From NCBI GenBank assembly GCA_947169385.1, contig CAMVPR010000019.1:1-51496 (forward strand): a DNA stretch of 51,496 nt, given 5' to 3'. Made by a program: the position numbers and the translations under genes. This DNA comes from an uncultured Lachnospiraceae bacterium (GTDB taxonomy: Bacteria; Bacillota; Clostridia; Lachnospirales; Lachnospiraceae). The notes below the pieces were generated by a model that was not told the origin of the DNA, did no database searches, and saw only the letters and a program-made list of their open reading frames with translations. Below, in pieces: positions 1-8,181 of this stretch (position 1 is its first letter; every line of letters begins with the position of its first letter).

Positions 1-69
1 TACTCTTAGTCATATTCAGGTTTGTCTCATTATTCAATTATCAAGGTTTATAGCCTTTATTTAGGCCGT

Positions 70-96
70 AAAAAAGTTACCGATTAGCTCGGCAAC
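70..96 (-). terminator. Intrinsic terminator-like hairpin followed by T6
   Basis: Read leftward, GTTGCCGA and TCGGTAAC form an 8-bp stem (one G-T pair) with a 5-nt loop, followed by six T. It lies downstream of the tRNA-Ser gene and can end its transcript. It also begins only a few bases after the -10 box of the leftward promoter at 104-132, so a transcript from that promoter would start with this hairpin. Whether it terminates or is part of a leader is not decidable here. Confidence 0.6.
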
Positions 97-103
97 GGAT
101 TGT

Positions 104-132
104 ATATTATCACATTGATAAATACTTGTCAA
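104..132 (-). promoter_or_regulatory. Strong sigma-A type promoter reading leftward out of the window
   Basis: Read on the minus strand: TTGACA (127-132), 17-bp spacer, TAATAT (104-109), near-consensus. No CDS follows inside the window. In Bacillus-type chromosomes an rRNA operon lies near gyrA; a strong promoter with a structured AT-rich leader would fit such an operon just off the left edge, but that is inference. Confidence 0.6.
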
Positions 133-162
133 CAACTTTTTTAAATTTTTTCAAAAAAGTTG
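133..162. repeat. 10-bp perfect inverted repeat (CAACTTTTTT/AAAAAAGTTG)
   Basis: CAACTTTTTT at 133-142 is the exact reverse complement of AAAAAAGTTG at 153-162, with a 10-nt AT-only loop apart from one C. It lies immediately 3' of tRNA-Ser on the leftward strand, where it may mark the 3' processing end or weak termination. No T tract follows it on that strand, so it is not a classic terminator. Confidence 0.55.
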
Positions 163-165
163 AAA

Positions 166-253
166 CGCAGAAGGAGGGATTTGAACCCTCGCGCCGGTCA
201 CCCGACCTATACCCTTAGCAGGGGCACCTCTTCAGCCACTTGAGTACTTCTGC
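166..253 (-). tRNA. tRNA-Ser, anticodon GCU
   Basis: The minus strand folds as a class II tRNA: acceptor GCAGAAG/CTTCTGC, D stem CTC/GAG, anticodon loop CTGCTAA (GCU, reading AGC/AGU serine codons), a long variable arm typical of serine tRNAs, and T arm GAGGG-TTCAAAT-CCCTC. The discriminator base is G, as is normal for tRNA-Ser. CCA is not encoded. A strong promoter lies upstream at 327-355. Confidence 0.95.
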
Positions 254-326
254 AAATGCCTAAACCAAGATATATAGCTCTTGCTACAATCCATTATTAT
301 GCTGTGTCACAAATAGCGACTTGATT

Positions 327-355
327 ATCTTAACAAAAGAGAATTCATTTGTCAA
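327..355 (-). promoter_or_regulatory. Promoter of tRNA-Ser
   Basis: Minus strand TTGACA (350-355), 17-bp spacer, TAAGAT (327-332). The start point would fall about 65 bases upstream of the tRNA. The remaining 354-515 stretch is AT-rich and shows no gene. Confidence 0.7.
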
Positions 356-514
356 CATTTTTTTTATGTTATTTTGCCTTATTTTTAGGGGCTTTTTGAG
401 GTTTTTATTAAACCACAATATGTGGGTTTCTTCTATATATATTGATACAAGATATATTTAGTTATCATTTGACATGTATTTTAAATGAATATTATTCTAA
501 ACTCATATATTATA

Positions 515-523
515 TGCTATACT
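515..523 (+). promoter_or_regulatory. Possible extended -10 promoter of the HD-GYP gene
   Basis: TGcTATACT is an extended -10 motif about 50 bases upstream of the ATG at 572. The -35 region is poor. The ribosome binding site AAGGGG lies at 558-563. Confidence 0.4.
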
Positions 524-571
524 TAATTTATAACTGTAGTTTATCATTTGTACATTTAAGGGGATATATTT

Positions 572-2143
572 ATGAGTAAGATTACAGATATAATTATCCG
601 CATTACGAGACATCTATATAACTGGCTTATCTACTGCGGTCTTAATCGTAATGAATTTAAAAGTATTGCTAATCAGATATACAATCGAAACATGAAAATG
701 ATAAAGACCGCTTCAGGTCTTGTTGCTGCTTTAGGATATATCTATATTATAATTAGTCTGTTTGCTCCTGTTGGAAATGTATGGCTTTATGCTTATATAA
801 GTATTGCAGGATCAATCTCTTTATGCCTTTCAATCAGATTTAAAAACAATAATTCAAGATATACGTTGATTATTAGTCATTTTCTTTTATTATGCGTGAC
901 AATTTACGGAATCATACTGAGCTTCCTGTCCGGACACTTTGACAGCCCCTCAACCAGTATTATTGTATTTCTCGTGATTTTACCGCTTGTTATCATTGAC
1001 AGACCACTTCGAATGTATTTTGTTATAATAGTTTACGCAACTATATTTCTGATATTATCTAAAGAATTTAAAACAAGTGATGCTTTCCTTACTGATTTGG
1101 TTAATACTGTAACCTGTATATTCCTCGGTCTCGTTGTATATACAATTAATATCAGGATAAATGTAAGAGAGCTATATCACAGCAAACAGATTGAAAACAT
1201 GAATACCGGAATCATAACTTCTTTAGCTTCTACTATAGATGCCAAGGATCATTATACAAGCGGTCATTCACAGAGAGTTGCCGATTATTCATTATTGATT
1301 GCCAAAAAGATGGGTAAATCAGTTGAAGAACAGAGAATCATATATACTGCGGGTCTACTACATGATATTGGTAAAATCAGAGTTTCTGAGAGTATCATCA
1401 ATAAGAATGGTAGATTGACTAATCAGGAATTTGATCAGATTAAAGTTCATCCCAGCTCTGGTTTTCATATTTTAAAGAACGTACAGAGTAATGAACAGAT
1501 TGGATATGGTGCTAAATACCATCATGAAAGGTATGATGGTAGCGGTTATCCTAACAGACTTGAAAAAGAGAATATTCCTGAAATTGCAAGGATTATTGCG
1601 GTTGCAGATGCATATGATGCTATGGCGAGTGACAGAAGTTATAGAAAAGCTCTTTCTCAGGATATTGTCCGCTCTGAGATTCTTAAAGGCAAGGGTACTC
1701 AATTTGATCCTGATATTGCTGATATTATGCTTGATATTATTGATAACGACATTGATTACAATTTAAGAGAGAAAGACGATCAATCTTATAATATACTTAT
1801 CGTCGATGATGATAATCTTAGCATTGAAAATGCTAAATCTATCTTGAGTGTGTTAGTTAATACCACTATTATTTCTGCTAACAATGAAAATGAAGCATTA
1901 TCTATCATTAATAATTATGATATTGACTTGATTATGTTGGATATCAATATAAAAGATATTGACGGATTCTCACTTTATAAGAAGATTATTGAACTTCAGG
2001 ATATTCCAACAATCCTTATGACGGGAGACAAAAGTAAGGATACTCTTAAAAATGTAAGAACTTTAGGATTTACTGATTATCTTACAAAACCTTTAAATGA
2101 ATCTATTACTAGAGAGACAGTTTACAGTATTCTACATACATAA
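572..2143 (+). CDS. Membrane-anchored HD-GYP phosphodiesterase with C-terminal receiver domain
   Basis: Likely a cyclic-di-GMP (or related dinucleotide) phosphodiesterase. Five or six hydrophobic segments occupy roughly residues 45-200. The HD domain follows, with HD at 264-265 in HDIGK, HH at 317-318, and the full family signature HHERYDGSGYP at 317-327. The C-terminal ~110 residues form a response-regulator receiver: acidic triad D412-D414, phospho-acceptor D457 in MLDINI, TG near 485, and conserved K in LTKP. The order membrane-HD-GYP-REC is reversed from RpfG, where REC is N-terminal. The gene stands alone and ends in a hairpin terminator. The family call is firm; the substrate is inferred. 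Confidence 0.9.
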   Translation: MSKITDIIIRITRHLYNWLIYCGLNRNEFKSIANQIYNRNMKMIKTASGLVAALGYIYIIISLFAPVGNVWLYAYISIAGSISLCLSIRFKNNNSRYTLIISHFLLLCVTIYGIILSFLSGHFDSPSTSIIVFLVILPLVIIDRPLRMYFVIIVYATIFLILSKEFKTSDAFLTDLVNTVTCIFLGLVVYTINIRINVRELYHSKQIENMNTGIITSLASTIDAKDHYTSGHSQRVADYSLLIAKKMGKSVEEQRIIYTAGLLHDIGKIRVSESIINKNGRLTNQEFDQIKVHPSSGFHILKNVQSNEQIGYGAKYHHERYDGSGYPNRLEKENIPEIARIIAVADAYDAMASDRSYRKALSQDIVRSEILKGKGTQFDPDIADIMLDIIDNDIDYNLREKDDQSYNILIVDDDNLSIENAKSILSVLVNTTIISANNENEALSIINNYDIDLIMLDINIKDIDGFSLYKKIIELQDIPTILMTGDKSKDTLKNVRTLGFTDYLTKPLNESITRETVYSILHT

Positions 2144-2145
2144 GT

Positions 2146-2170
2146 AAATGGAGCACGATGTGCTCCATTT
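2146..2170. terminator. Bidirectional hairpin between HD-GYP gene and fumB (GGAGCAC family)
   Basis: AAATGGAGCAC / GTGCTCCATTT forms an 11-bp perfect stem with loop GAT. It sits between two convergent genes 30 bases apart and can end both transcripts. Its core GGAGCAC...GTGCTCC recurs at about 2763-2780, 4567-4584, 30164-30181 and 38176-38193, so it belongs to a dispersed hairpin family. Confidence 0.75.
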
Positions 2171-2173
2171 ATA

Positions 2174-2725
2174 CTATTTATTAAGATATTCTTCTACTGC
2201 GGTCTCATAGAGATTGTTACCTTCACTGTCTATAATTACTATTACAGGAAGATCCTCTACTTCTAAGCGTCTTATTGCCTCTGTTCCAAGGTCATCATAT
2301 GCAACTACTTCGGCCTTTTTTATACATTTGCTAAGTAATGCACCTGCTCCTCCAATTGCTGCAAAATAAACGGATTTATTGGCTTTAATTGACTCTATAA
2401 CTTCAGGACTACGCTTTCCTTTACCTATCATTCCTGTAAGTCCCAGATTAAGTAAAGTAGGAGTGTACTTGTCCATTCTACTTGAGGTTGTTGGACCTGC
2501 TGAACCTATAACCTGTCCCGGTCTTGCCGGAGAAGGTCCTAAATAATATATAATATTGCCTTCTATATCGATAGGAAGCTTCTCATTGTTTTGAATTGTT
2601 TCGTACATACGCTTATGTGCTGCATCTCTTGCGGTGTAAATGACGCCGGAAATGTAACAGTAGTCGCCTGATTTTAAACTTGCGGCTGTTTCCTTGTCAA
2701 TTGGGGCGGTTATTCTCTTGTCCAT
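2174..2725 (-). CDS. fumB: Class I fumarate hydratase, beta (C-terminal) subunit
   Basis: This is the swivelling C-terminal subunit of the two-subunit [4Fe-4S] fumarase (fumarate + water to malate). It is 183 residues, the usual length. The N-terminal segment runs to the GVIYTARDAAHKR motif, which supplies substrate contacts. The segment YLGPSPARPGQVIGSAGPTTS is characteristic of the family, as are the TMIGKGKR-like and GGAGALLSK segments. It lies downstream of the alpha subunit in the same orientation but 149 bases away, with repeat DNA in between. Related tartrate dehydratase beta subunits look similar, but the partner favours fumarase. The symbol follows clostridial usage. Confidence 0.88.
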   Translation of the reverse strand: MDKRITAPIDKETAASLKSGDYCYISGVIYTARDAAHKRMYETIQNNEKLPIDIEGNIIYYLGPSPARPGQVIGSAGPTTSSRMDKYTPTLLNLGLTGMIGKGKRSPEVIESIKANKSVYFAAIGGAGALLSKCIKKAEVVAYDDLGTEAIRRLEVEDLPVIVIIDSEGNNLYETAVEEYLNK

Positions 2726-2762
2726 TATACTTCTCCTTTATTATGATATTCTTAAGGTATTT

Positions 2763-2860
2763 GTGGAGCACACTGTGCTCCTCTACGATTATAACATGTC
2801 ATCCTGAGGAACGAAGTGACGAAGGATATTTTAGATTCTTCGCTTCGCTCAGAATGACAA
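2763..2860. repeat. Intergenic repeats inside the fumarase operon
   Basis: A GGAGCACACTGTGCTCC hairpin (about 2764-2780) is followed at about 2799-2830 by an ATCCTGAGG...CGAAGGAT palindrome and at about 2834-2858 by an inverted ATTCTTCGC...GCTCAGAAT palindrome. All belong to the dispersed short-palindrome families of this genome. The block begins only about 15 bases after the fumA stop and separates the two subunit genes. Confidence 0.75.
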
Positions 2861-2874
2861 TATCATACCTAATA

Positions 2875-3717
2875 TCAAATTGTTCTTCTTGAGTGGCGAT
2901 TAACATGACAACACATATTGATTGCGCATGGCATACCCGCTATATGTGTTGCAAATGTCTCAATATTGACTGCCAATGCGGTATTACTTCCACCTAATCC
3001 CGCAGGGCCTATACCTAATGCATTTATCTCATTTAATAATTCATCCTCTAATGTCGCTATATGTTCATCAGGATGATGAGTGTTAATATCTCTTGTAAGT
3101 GCAGTCTTAGCTAATATAGCAGCCTTCTCAAAGTTTCCTCCGATTCCGACTCCTACAACAAATGGAGGACACGCATTTGGTCCGGCCATACTTACAGCTT
3201 CAACTACAGATTTCTTGATTCCTTCCACTCCGTCTGCCGGTTTAAGCATATACATTCTGCTCATATTCTCGCTTCCAAAGCCTTTAGGAGCAACAGTTAT
3301 CTCGATATTCTCACCCTCGACTATATCATAATGAATAATAGCAGGCGTGTTGTCCTTGGTATTCTCTCTTATTATCGGGTCTTTTACCACTGATTTTCTA
3401 AGATAACCCTCAACATATCCCTGTCTTACGCCTTCATTTATAGCATCAGTAAGATTCATACCTGTTACATGCACATCTTGTCCTAATTTGACAAATACAA
3501 TCGCCATTCCGGTATCCTGGCATATCGGAATCTGGTCTTTATCTGCAATCTCAAGGTTCTCTATCAATTGCCCCATAATCTTCTTGCCAAGCTCGTTCTT
3601 CTCTGTGTCAAATGCTTTCTTTACCGCTGACTCTATGTCATTTGACAGATAAAGATTAGCTTCGATGCACATCTCTTTTATGTTACTAATTATGGTATTT
3701 GCGTCAATCTCTCTCAT
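2875..3717 (-). CDS. fumA: Class I fumarate hydratase, alpha (catalytic) subunit
   Basis: This is the iron-sulfur subunit of the two-subunit fumarase. It is 280 residues, normal for the family. Three cysteine segments that bind the [4Fe-4S] cluster are visible: PICQDTG near residue 63, [16 protein letters not shown] near 183, and [10 protein letters not shown] near 269. The start has a good site (AGGAG, 6 bases upstream). Fumarases of this class are oxygen-sensitive, which fits an anaerobe. The gene probably forms an operon with the beta subunit despite the repeat-filled spacer. The symbol follows clostridial usage. Confidence 0.9.
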   Translation of the reverse strand: MREIDANTIISNIKEMCIEANLYLSNDIESAVKKAFDTEKNELGKKIMGQLIENLEIADKDQIPICQDTGMAIVFVKLGQDVHVTGMNLTDAINEGVRQGYVEGYLRKSVVKDPIIRENTKDNTPAIIHYDIVEGENIEITVAPKGFGSENMSRMYMLKPADGVEGIKKSVVEAVSMAGPNACPPFVVGVGIGGNFEKAAILAKTALTRDINTHHPDEHIATLEDELLNEINALGIGPAGLGGSNTALAVNIETFATHIAGMPCAINMCCHVNRHSRRTI

Positions 3718-3747
3718 TGTTATCTCCTGATAAATTTATTAATTACT

Positions 3748-4542
3748 TTATGAAACACTTGAAACTCCATAGTATTCTTCTATGGACATAAGCCATACAG
3801 CAAGATATTCATTCTTAAACATAGTTGAATTATATGCTGTCTTACCGTCGTTAAAATAAAAAGTCTTCTTGCCGTAGTCTGCCACCCATATATCATCTTT
3901 GCCGTATGCTGTCAACTCGTACCTATACTCAGAAGCGTTATTGGCATCTAAGTGACACTTCTTGATTACAACGTCTGTGTCATGAAAATTATTAGCTACA
4001 GCAAGTGCCATCATTATATAGTCTTCATTTTTATAGAAATTAGGGCTAAGCTCTGAATCAACAAGTGCTATTGCCAAAATATCATAGAATAATTGTCTAT
4101 TTATTGTGCGCCCCTTCTCTAATACTTTAGAGTCTATATAATCAAGTAATCCGTTCAAATTCTTATCTGAATAAAGAATTGTTGAACCATTCATTCCTCC
4201 ATTAGGTACAATTGTGATATCATTTCCTGATCTTGTAACATCAGTAAAGCTATATTTAGTTACATCTCCTGTTGTAGCGGATGAATTGTTATCAGAGGTT
4301 GCTTCCGTAGTTGATAATGCGTCATTATTGCTACCGTTTCCTGTTAAATCAAGGTTTTTAATGTTATCCGCTGCCTCATTAAGCTTGTCCATGTTGATGT
4401 CTCCGTTAGACGAAGCATCCTCAATAATTGCCTCAGTGGTGTTATCTGCAAGACTGTTGTTTTCAATCGGTTTCTTAGAACCACAACCTGTAAATGTTGA
4501 AATTAACAATATTGTGATTAATATTATACTCACTCTTCTCAT
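3748..4542 (-). CDS. Lipoprotein of unknown function
   Basis: The N-terminus is a lipoprotein signal peptide: MRR, a hydrophobic run, and lipobox TFTGC with the lipidated Cys near residue 20. Residues 20-100 are a Ser/Thr/Asn/Asp-rich linker, typical of a spacer through the cell wall. The remaining ~160 residues form a folded domain with no motif I recognise. It is located 30 bases upstream of fumA in the same orientation, so it may be co-transcribed, but no functional link is evident. The export call is firm and the function unknown. Confidence 0.8.
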   Translation of the reverse strand: MRRVSIILITILLISTFTGCGSKKPIENNSLADNTTEAIIEDASSNGDINMDKLNEAADNIKNLDLTGNGSNNDALSTTEATSDNNSSATTGDVTKYSFTDVTRSGNDITIVPNGGMNGSTILYSDKNLNGLLDYIDSKVLEKGRTINRQLFYDILAIALVDSELSPNFYKNEDYIMMALAVANNFHDTDVVIKKCHLDANNASEYRYELTAYGKDDIWVADYGKKTFYFNDGKTAYNSTMFKNEYLAVWLMSIEEYYGVSSVS

Positions 4543-4566
4543 TATTATATTCCTCTCTATTTTTTA

Positions 4567-4637
4567 TGGAGCACGATGTGCTCCGCTACTGCTAGAAAAT
4601 AACTCCCCAATGGGGACTGTCCCTATTGGGGAGTTAT
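4567..4637. repeat. GGAGCAC hairpin and large 13-bp-stem palindrome
   Basis: At 4567-4584 is a copy of GGAGCACGATGTGCTCC. At 4599-4637 ATAACTCCCCAAT is exactly complementary to ATTGGGGAGTTAT, and the 13-nt loop holds a further GGGAC/GTCCC pairing. The 4543-4788 spacer has no gene. The palindrome is not a terminator by itself because no T tract follows. Confidence 0.7.
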
Positions 4638-4659
4638 CTAAAAATCACATTTAATATTT

Positions 4660-4721
4660 TATCCTGAGGAGCATTGTGACGAAGGATCTTATAGATTCTT
4701 CGCTTCGCTCAGAATGACATA
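4660..4721. repeat. Paired short-palindrome repeats (CCTGAGGAGC / GCTCAGAATGAC types)
   Basis: Two oppositely oriented units of the dispersed family: ATCCTGAGGAGC...GACGAAGGAT followed by AGATTCTTCGCTTCGCTCAGAATGAC. The same head-to-head pair occurs at about 2799-2858, and related pairs at about 30258-30317 and in the array at 36651-36897. Confidence 0.75.
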
Positions 4722-4788
4722 TATATGATATTGTATTAGTCTATCTAAAACTTAACTAAATGGAATAAGATCTATCCCCACCAGTTAA

Positions 4789-5640
4789 TTAATAATCGAG
4801 ATATGCTCTTTTATTAAGTACTTCGTAAGATGTTGCACCATAAGGCATAGTAGTTCCGGTAGTAGTATCAACCTTTTTACTCTTATATAAGTATAAAAAA
4901 TCAGTATTTACATCTACAATATTACCTGAAGCGTCTTTATATGCTATATCAGCTGCAACATATATTCCACCTCTACCCTTATACTTAGTACTTGCATGAA
5001 GTTTATATTTTCCTGACTCTACCTTTATTGAAGACTTAACATTCTTACCATAGCCTTTATACTTAGCTTCTAAACCTCTACTCCAACCATCTGGATAAAC
5101 AGTTAATTTGGTCTTACTAAAGTCAATACCTGAATTATATACATTAATATCTGTATAAGCTTTCTGCTTAGGTCCTACATGCCATAATGTTCCTGTTGCC
5201 TCAGTTACAGGATTACCTGCTGCATCACAAAAAGTAGCAGTAACAGTAGCCCAATTAAAAGCTTTACTAGAATTGTTAACACCCTGAACTACAATACCTT
5301 TACTCTTATTAGTATAAGAAAGTTTAAATGGGTTGCCTTTAACTGTTACTTTATATATAAGACTTCCTCTATTTGTTTTAAGAGTTACGGTTGACTTACC
5401 TGTCTTCTTGGCTGTCAATATAGCTTTACCATCCTCTTTAGAAACAGAACAAACTGACTTCTTGCTTGATTTAACACTCTTAAGTTTACCTAAAAAGATA
5501 GTATAGGCAACCTTCTCACCTTTAAATATAGTAACACTCTTCTTCTTAGCAGCCTGTGCAGTATTGCCTGCTAAACCAAATGCTAATGTAATAGCTAAAA
5601 CTGCTACCATAACCTTAAGTAACTTACTAAAATTCTTCAT
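4789..5640 (-). CDS. Secreted protein with bacterial Ig-like (BIG2-type) domain
   Basis: A signal peptide with basic start MKNFSKLLK and a hydrophobic core ends around AAQAAKKK near residue 31. Residues ~33-102 resemble a BIG2 fold: an initial strand, a Lys/Ser-rich region, then AILTAKKTGKSTVTLKT, a common BIG2 ending. The remaining ~170 residues look beta-rich and may be a second Ig-like domain of the FxLYD kind. It starts 22 bases after the gyrA stop with its own AAGGAG site, so gyrase transcripts may run into it. A cell-surface or matrix role is likely; a specific function is not visible. Confidence 0.75.
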   Translation of the reverse strand: MKNFSKLLKVMVAVLAITLAFGLAGNTAQAAKKKSVTIFKGEKVAYTIFLGKLKSVKSSKKSVCSVSKEDGKAILTAKKTGKSTVTLKTNRGSLIYKVTVKGNPFKLSYTNKSKGIVVQGVNNSSKAFNWATVTATFCDAAGNPVTEATGTLWHVGPKQKAYTDINVYNSGIDFSKTKLTVYPDGWSRGLEAKYKGYGKNVKSSIKVESGKYKLHASTKYKGRGGIYVAADIAYKDASGNIVDVNTDFLYLYKSKKVDTTTGTTMPYGATSYEVLNKRAYLDY

Positions 5641-5662
5641 TTTAAATAAAACTCCTTTTTAA

Positions 5663-8170
5663 TTAAATACTGTGACCATTGTCATCTTCATTCATTTGTC
5701 TCTCAAGTTCTGCTAAGTATTCCTCGGTTGCTGATTCTCTAACCTTGGTAATACGTTTAACGAAATCGTCTTCATTCAAGTTAAATAACTTAACACCTGA
5801 AGTATTTCGTCCGAGACGGGAAATGTTATCAACCATCATTCTTATGATTGTACCTTCATTACTTATAAGCATAATCTCGTTGTCATCATTGATAGCCTTA
5901 GCTCCGATAAGTTCTCCGGTACGCTCCATAATCTTGTAACATTTGACACCCTTACCACCTCTATGTTGTGGTGAGAACTCGTACATATCTGTACGTTTAC
6001 CCATACCATGCTCAGAAACAAAGAGAAGGTCTGTACCCTGGGTATCTAGCTGCATTCCTACAATCTCATCATCAGGGTCAAGGTTCATACCTATTACACC
6101 CATAGATGTACGTCCGGTCTCTCTAACGTTGTCCTCGTGGAAACGTATACACATACCATACTTGGTAACAAGGAAGATATCTTTCTTGTTATTGGTTGAC
6201 TTAACCTCAATCAAATCATCACCATCTCTTAAGGTAATTGCTGCAAGACCTGTCTTTCTGATGTTCTCAAATTCAGTAAGCTTGGTCTTCTTAACAAGTC
6301 CCTTCTTAGTGGCCATGAATAGGTATCTGCCTTCCTTGTACTCTCTGATAGGAATCATAGCTGTTACATGCTCCTCAGCTTGAAGCTGAAGAAGGTTAAC
6401 GACTGCATTACCCCTCGCTGTCCTTGAAGACTCCGGTATCTCATAAGCTTTAAGTCTGTAAACCCTTCCCTTGTTGGTAAAGAACATAATGTAGTGATGG
6501 GTTGTCGTCATAATAAGGTCTTCAATGTTGTCATCCTCAATTGTTGACATACCCTTAATGCCCTTACCACCTCTGTTTTGAGACTTAAAGTTAGTTACCG
6601 TCATCCTCTTAATATATCCTAAATGAGTCATTGCAATTAAGCAATTCTCATTTGGAATCATGTCTTCCATGGTGATATCATCATCGTCAAATCCAATTGT
6701 AGTACGCCTTGGATCACCATATTTGTCGCTGATTAAGGTAATCTCTTCCTTGATTACACCAAGTAATACCTTCTCATCAGCTAATATCTCTTTCAAATGC
6801 TTGATAGTAGCCATAAGCTCTTTATATTCAGATTCAAGCTTCTCTCTCTCCAAACCTGTAAGAGCACGAAGCCTCATATCTACTATAGCTTGGGCCTGAG
6901 CATCTGATAATGAGAATTCTTCAATTAATGAAGCTTTAGCCTCACTAACATTAGATGAACCTCTGATTATCTCAATAACTCTGTCAATATTATCAAGAGC
7001 AACTAACAATCCTTCTAAGATATGTGCTCTCTCCTCAGCTTTATTGAGTTCAAACTTGGTTCTTCTTGTCACTACTTCTTTCTGATGTTTTAAGTAGTAA
7101 TCAAGCATCTGATAAATGTTAAGCGTCTCAGGCTTACCATCTACCAATGCTAACATATTAACACCAAATGTATCTTGAAGTTGAGTATGCTTGTATAATT
7201 GATTTAATAAGACATTGGCATTAACATCACGTCTTAACTCTATTACTATACGCATACCCTCTCTTGATGACTCGTCACGAAGCTCGGTTATACCGTCTAT
7301 CTTCTTATCTTTGACTAAGTCAGCAATCTTTGATATTAATCTTGCTTTATTGACCATGTATGGAAGCTCAGTTACAACAATACGTTGCTTGCCGTTCTTC
7401 ATAGGTTCTATCTCAGTAACGGCACGCACTTTAATCTTACCTCTACCGGTTCGATAAGCTTCCTCTATACCTCTTCTGCCTAAGATTACAGCTCCTGTAG
7501 GAAAATCAGGTCCTTTGATAATCTCCATTATATCATCTATTGTAGTCTCTTTATCTTCAATCTGGTCGTCTATAATCTTAACTACTGCATCAATAATCTC
7601 AACTAGGTTATGTGGAGGAATATTGGTAGCCATACCAACCGCAATACCTGATGAACCGTTGGCGAGAAGGTTGGGATATCGGCTCGGAAGCACTACAGGC
7701 TCCTTCTCAGTCTCATCAAAGTTAGGTACAAAATCTACTGTATCCTTATTGATATCTGCAGTCATCTCCATTGAAATCTTAGAGAGTCTTGCCTCAGTAT
7801 AACGCATTGCAGCAGCGGAATCACCATCGACAGAACCAAAGTTACCATGTCCGTCAACGAGCATATATCTTGTATTCCACTCCTGAGCCAACTTAACTAA
7901 TGCCTCATAGATTGAACTGTCACCGTGTGGGTGATATTTACCCATGGTATCTCCGACAATACGGGCACACTTACGGTGTGGTTTGTCAGGACCATTGTTA
8001 AGCTCTATCATTGAATGAAGGATACGCCTCTGTACAGGCTTAAGACCGTCTCTTACGTCAGGAAGCGCACGTGCTACAATTACTGACATCGCATAGTCAA
8101 TATAGTTACGCTCCATGGTCTTTTTTAAATCGACTTCATTTACTTTGTCAAATATTTCATTCTCGTCCAA
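5663..8170 (-). CDS. gyrA: DNA gyrase subunit A
   Basis: This is the breakage-reunion subunit of the ATP-dependent topoisomerase that adds negative supercoils. It is 835 residues, full length. The catalytic tyrosine lies in [11 protein letters not shown] near residue 123. The quinolone-resistance region reads [11 protein letters not shown], the susceptible form. Six-bladed C-terminal domain repeats carry the GyrA-box-like segment QNRGGKG near residue 532, which separates gyrase from topoisomerase IV. It starts 11 bases after gyrB and is clearly co-transcribed with it, matching the usual oriC-proximal order. Confidence 0.98.
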   Translation of the reverse strand: MDENEIFDKVNEVDLKKTMERNYIDYAMSVIVARALPDVRDGLKPVQRRILHSMIELNNGPDKPHRKCARIVGDTMGKYHPHGDSSIYEALVKLAQEWNTRYMLVDGHGNFGSVDGDSAAAMRYTEARLSKISMEMTADINKDTVDFVPNFDETEKEPVVLPSRYPNLLANGSSGIAVGMATNIPPHNLVEIIDAVVKIIDDQIEDKETTIDDIMEIIKGPDFPTGAVILGRRGIEEAYRTGRGKIKVRAVTEIEPMKNGKQRIVVTELPYMVNKARLISKIADLVKDKKIDGITELRDESSREGMRIVIELRRDVNANVLLNQLYKHTQLQDTFGVNMLALVDGKPETLNIYQMLDYYLKHQKEVVTRRTKFELNKAEERAHILEGLLVALDNIDRVIEIIRGSSNVSEAKASLIEEFSLSDAQAQAIVDMRLRALTGLEREKLESEYKELMATIKHLKEILADEKVLLGVIKEEITLISDKYGDPRRTTIGFDDDDITMEDMIPNENCLIAMTHLGYIKRMTVTNFKSQNRGGKGIKGMSTIEDDNIEDLIMTTTHHYIMFFTNKGRVYRLKAYEIPESSRTARGNAVVNLLQLQAEEHVTAMIPIREYKEGRYLFMATKKGLVKKTKLTEFENIRKTGLAAITLRDGDDLIEVKSTNNKKDIFLVTKYGMCIRFHEDNVRETGRTSMGVIGMNLDPDDEIVGMQLDTQGTDLLFVSEHGMGKRTDMYEFSPQHRGGKGVKCYKIMERTGELIGAKAINDDNEIMLISNEGTIIRMMVDNISRLGRNTSGVKLFNLNEDDFVKRITKVRESATEEYLAELERQMNEDDNGHSI

Positions 8171-8181
8171 AGGTCTACCTC

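Noticed and set aside
4214-4654. Plus-strand open frame of 146 codons over the lipoprotein gene
   Set aside because: It overlaps a gene with a clear lipobox and runs into hairpin repeats; its hydrophobic character comes from the complement of the Asn/Asp-rich linker.
5679-7802. Several open frames on the strand opposite gyrA
   Set aside because: They are shadows: low-complexity Ser/Ile-rich translations without ribosome sites, lying fully within a conserved gene.
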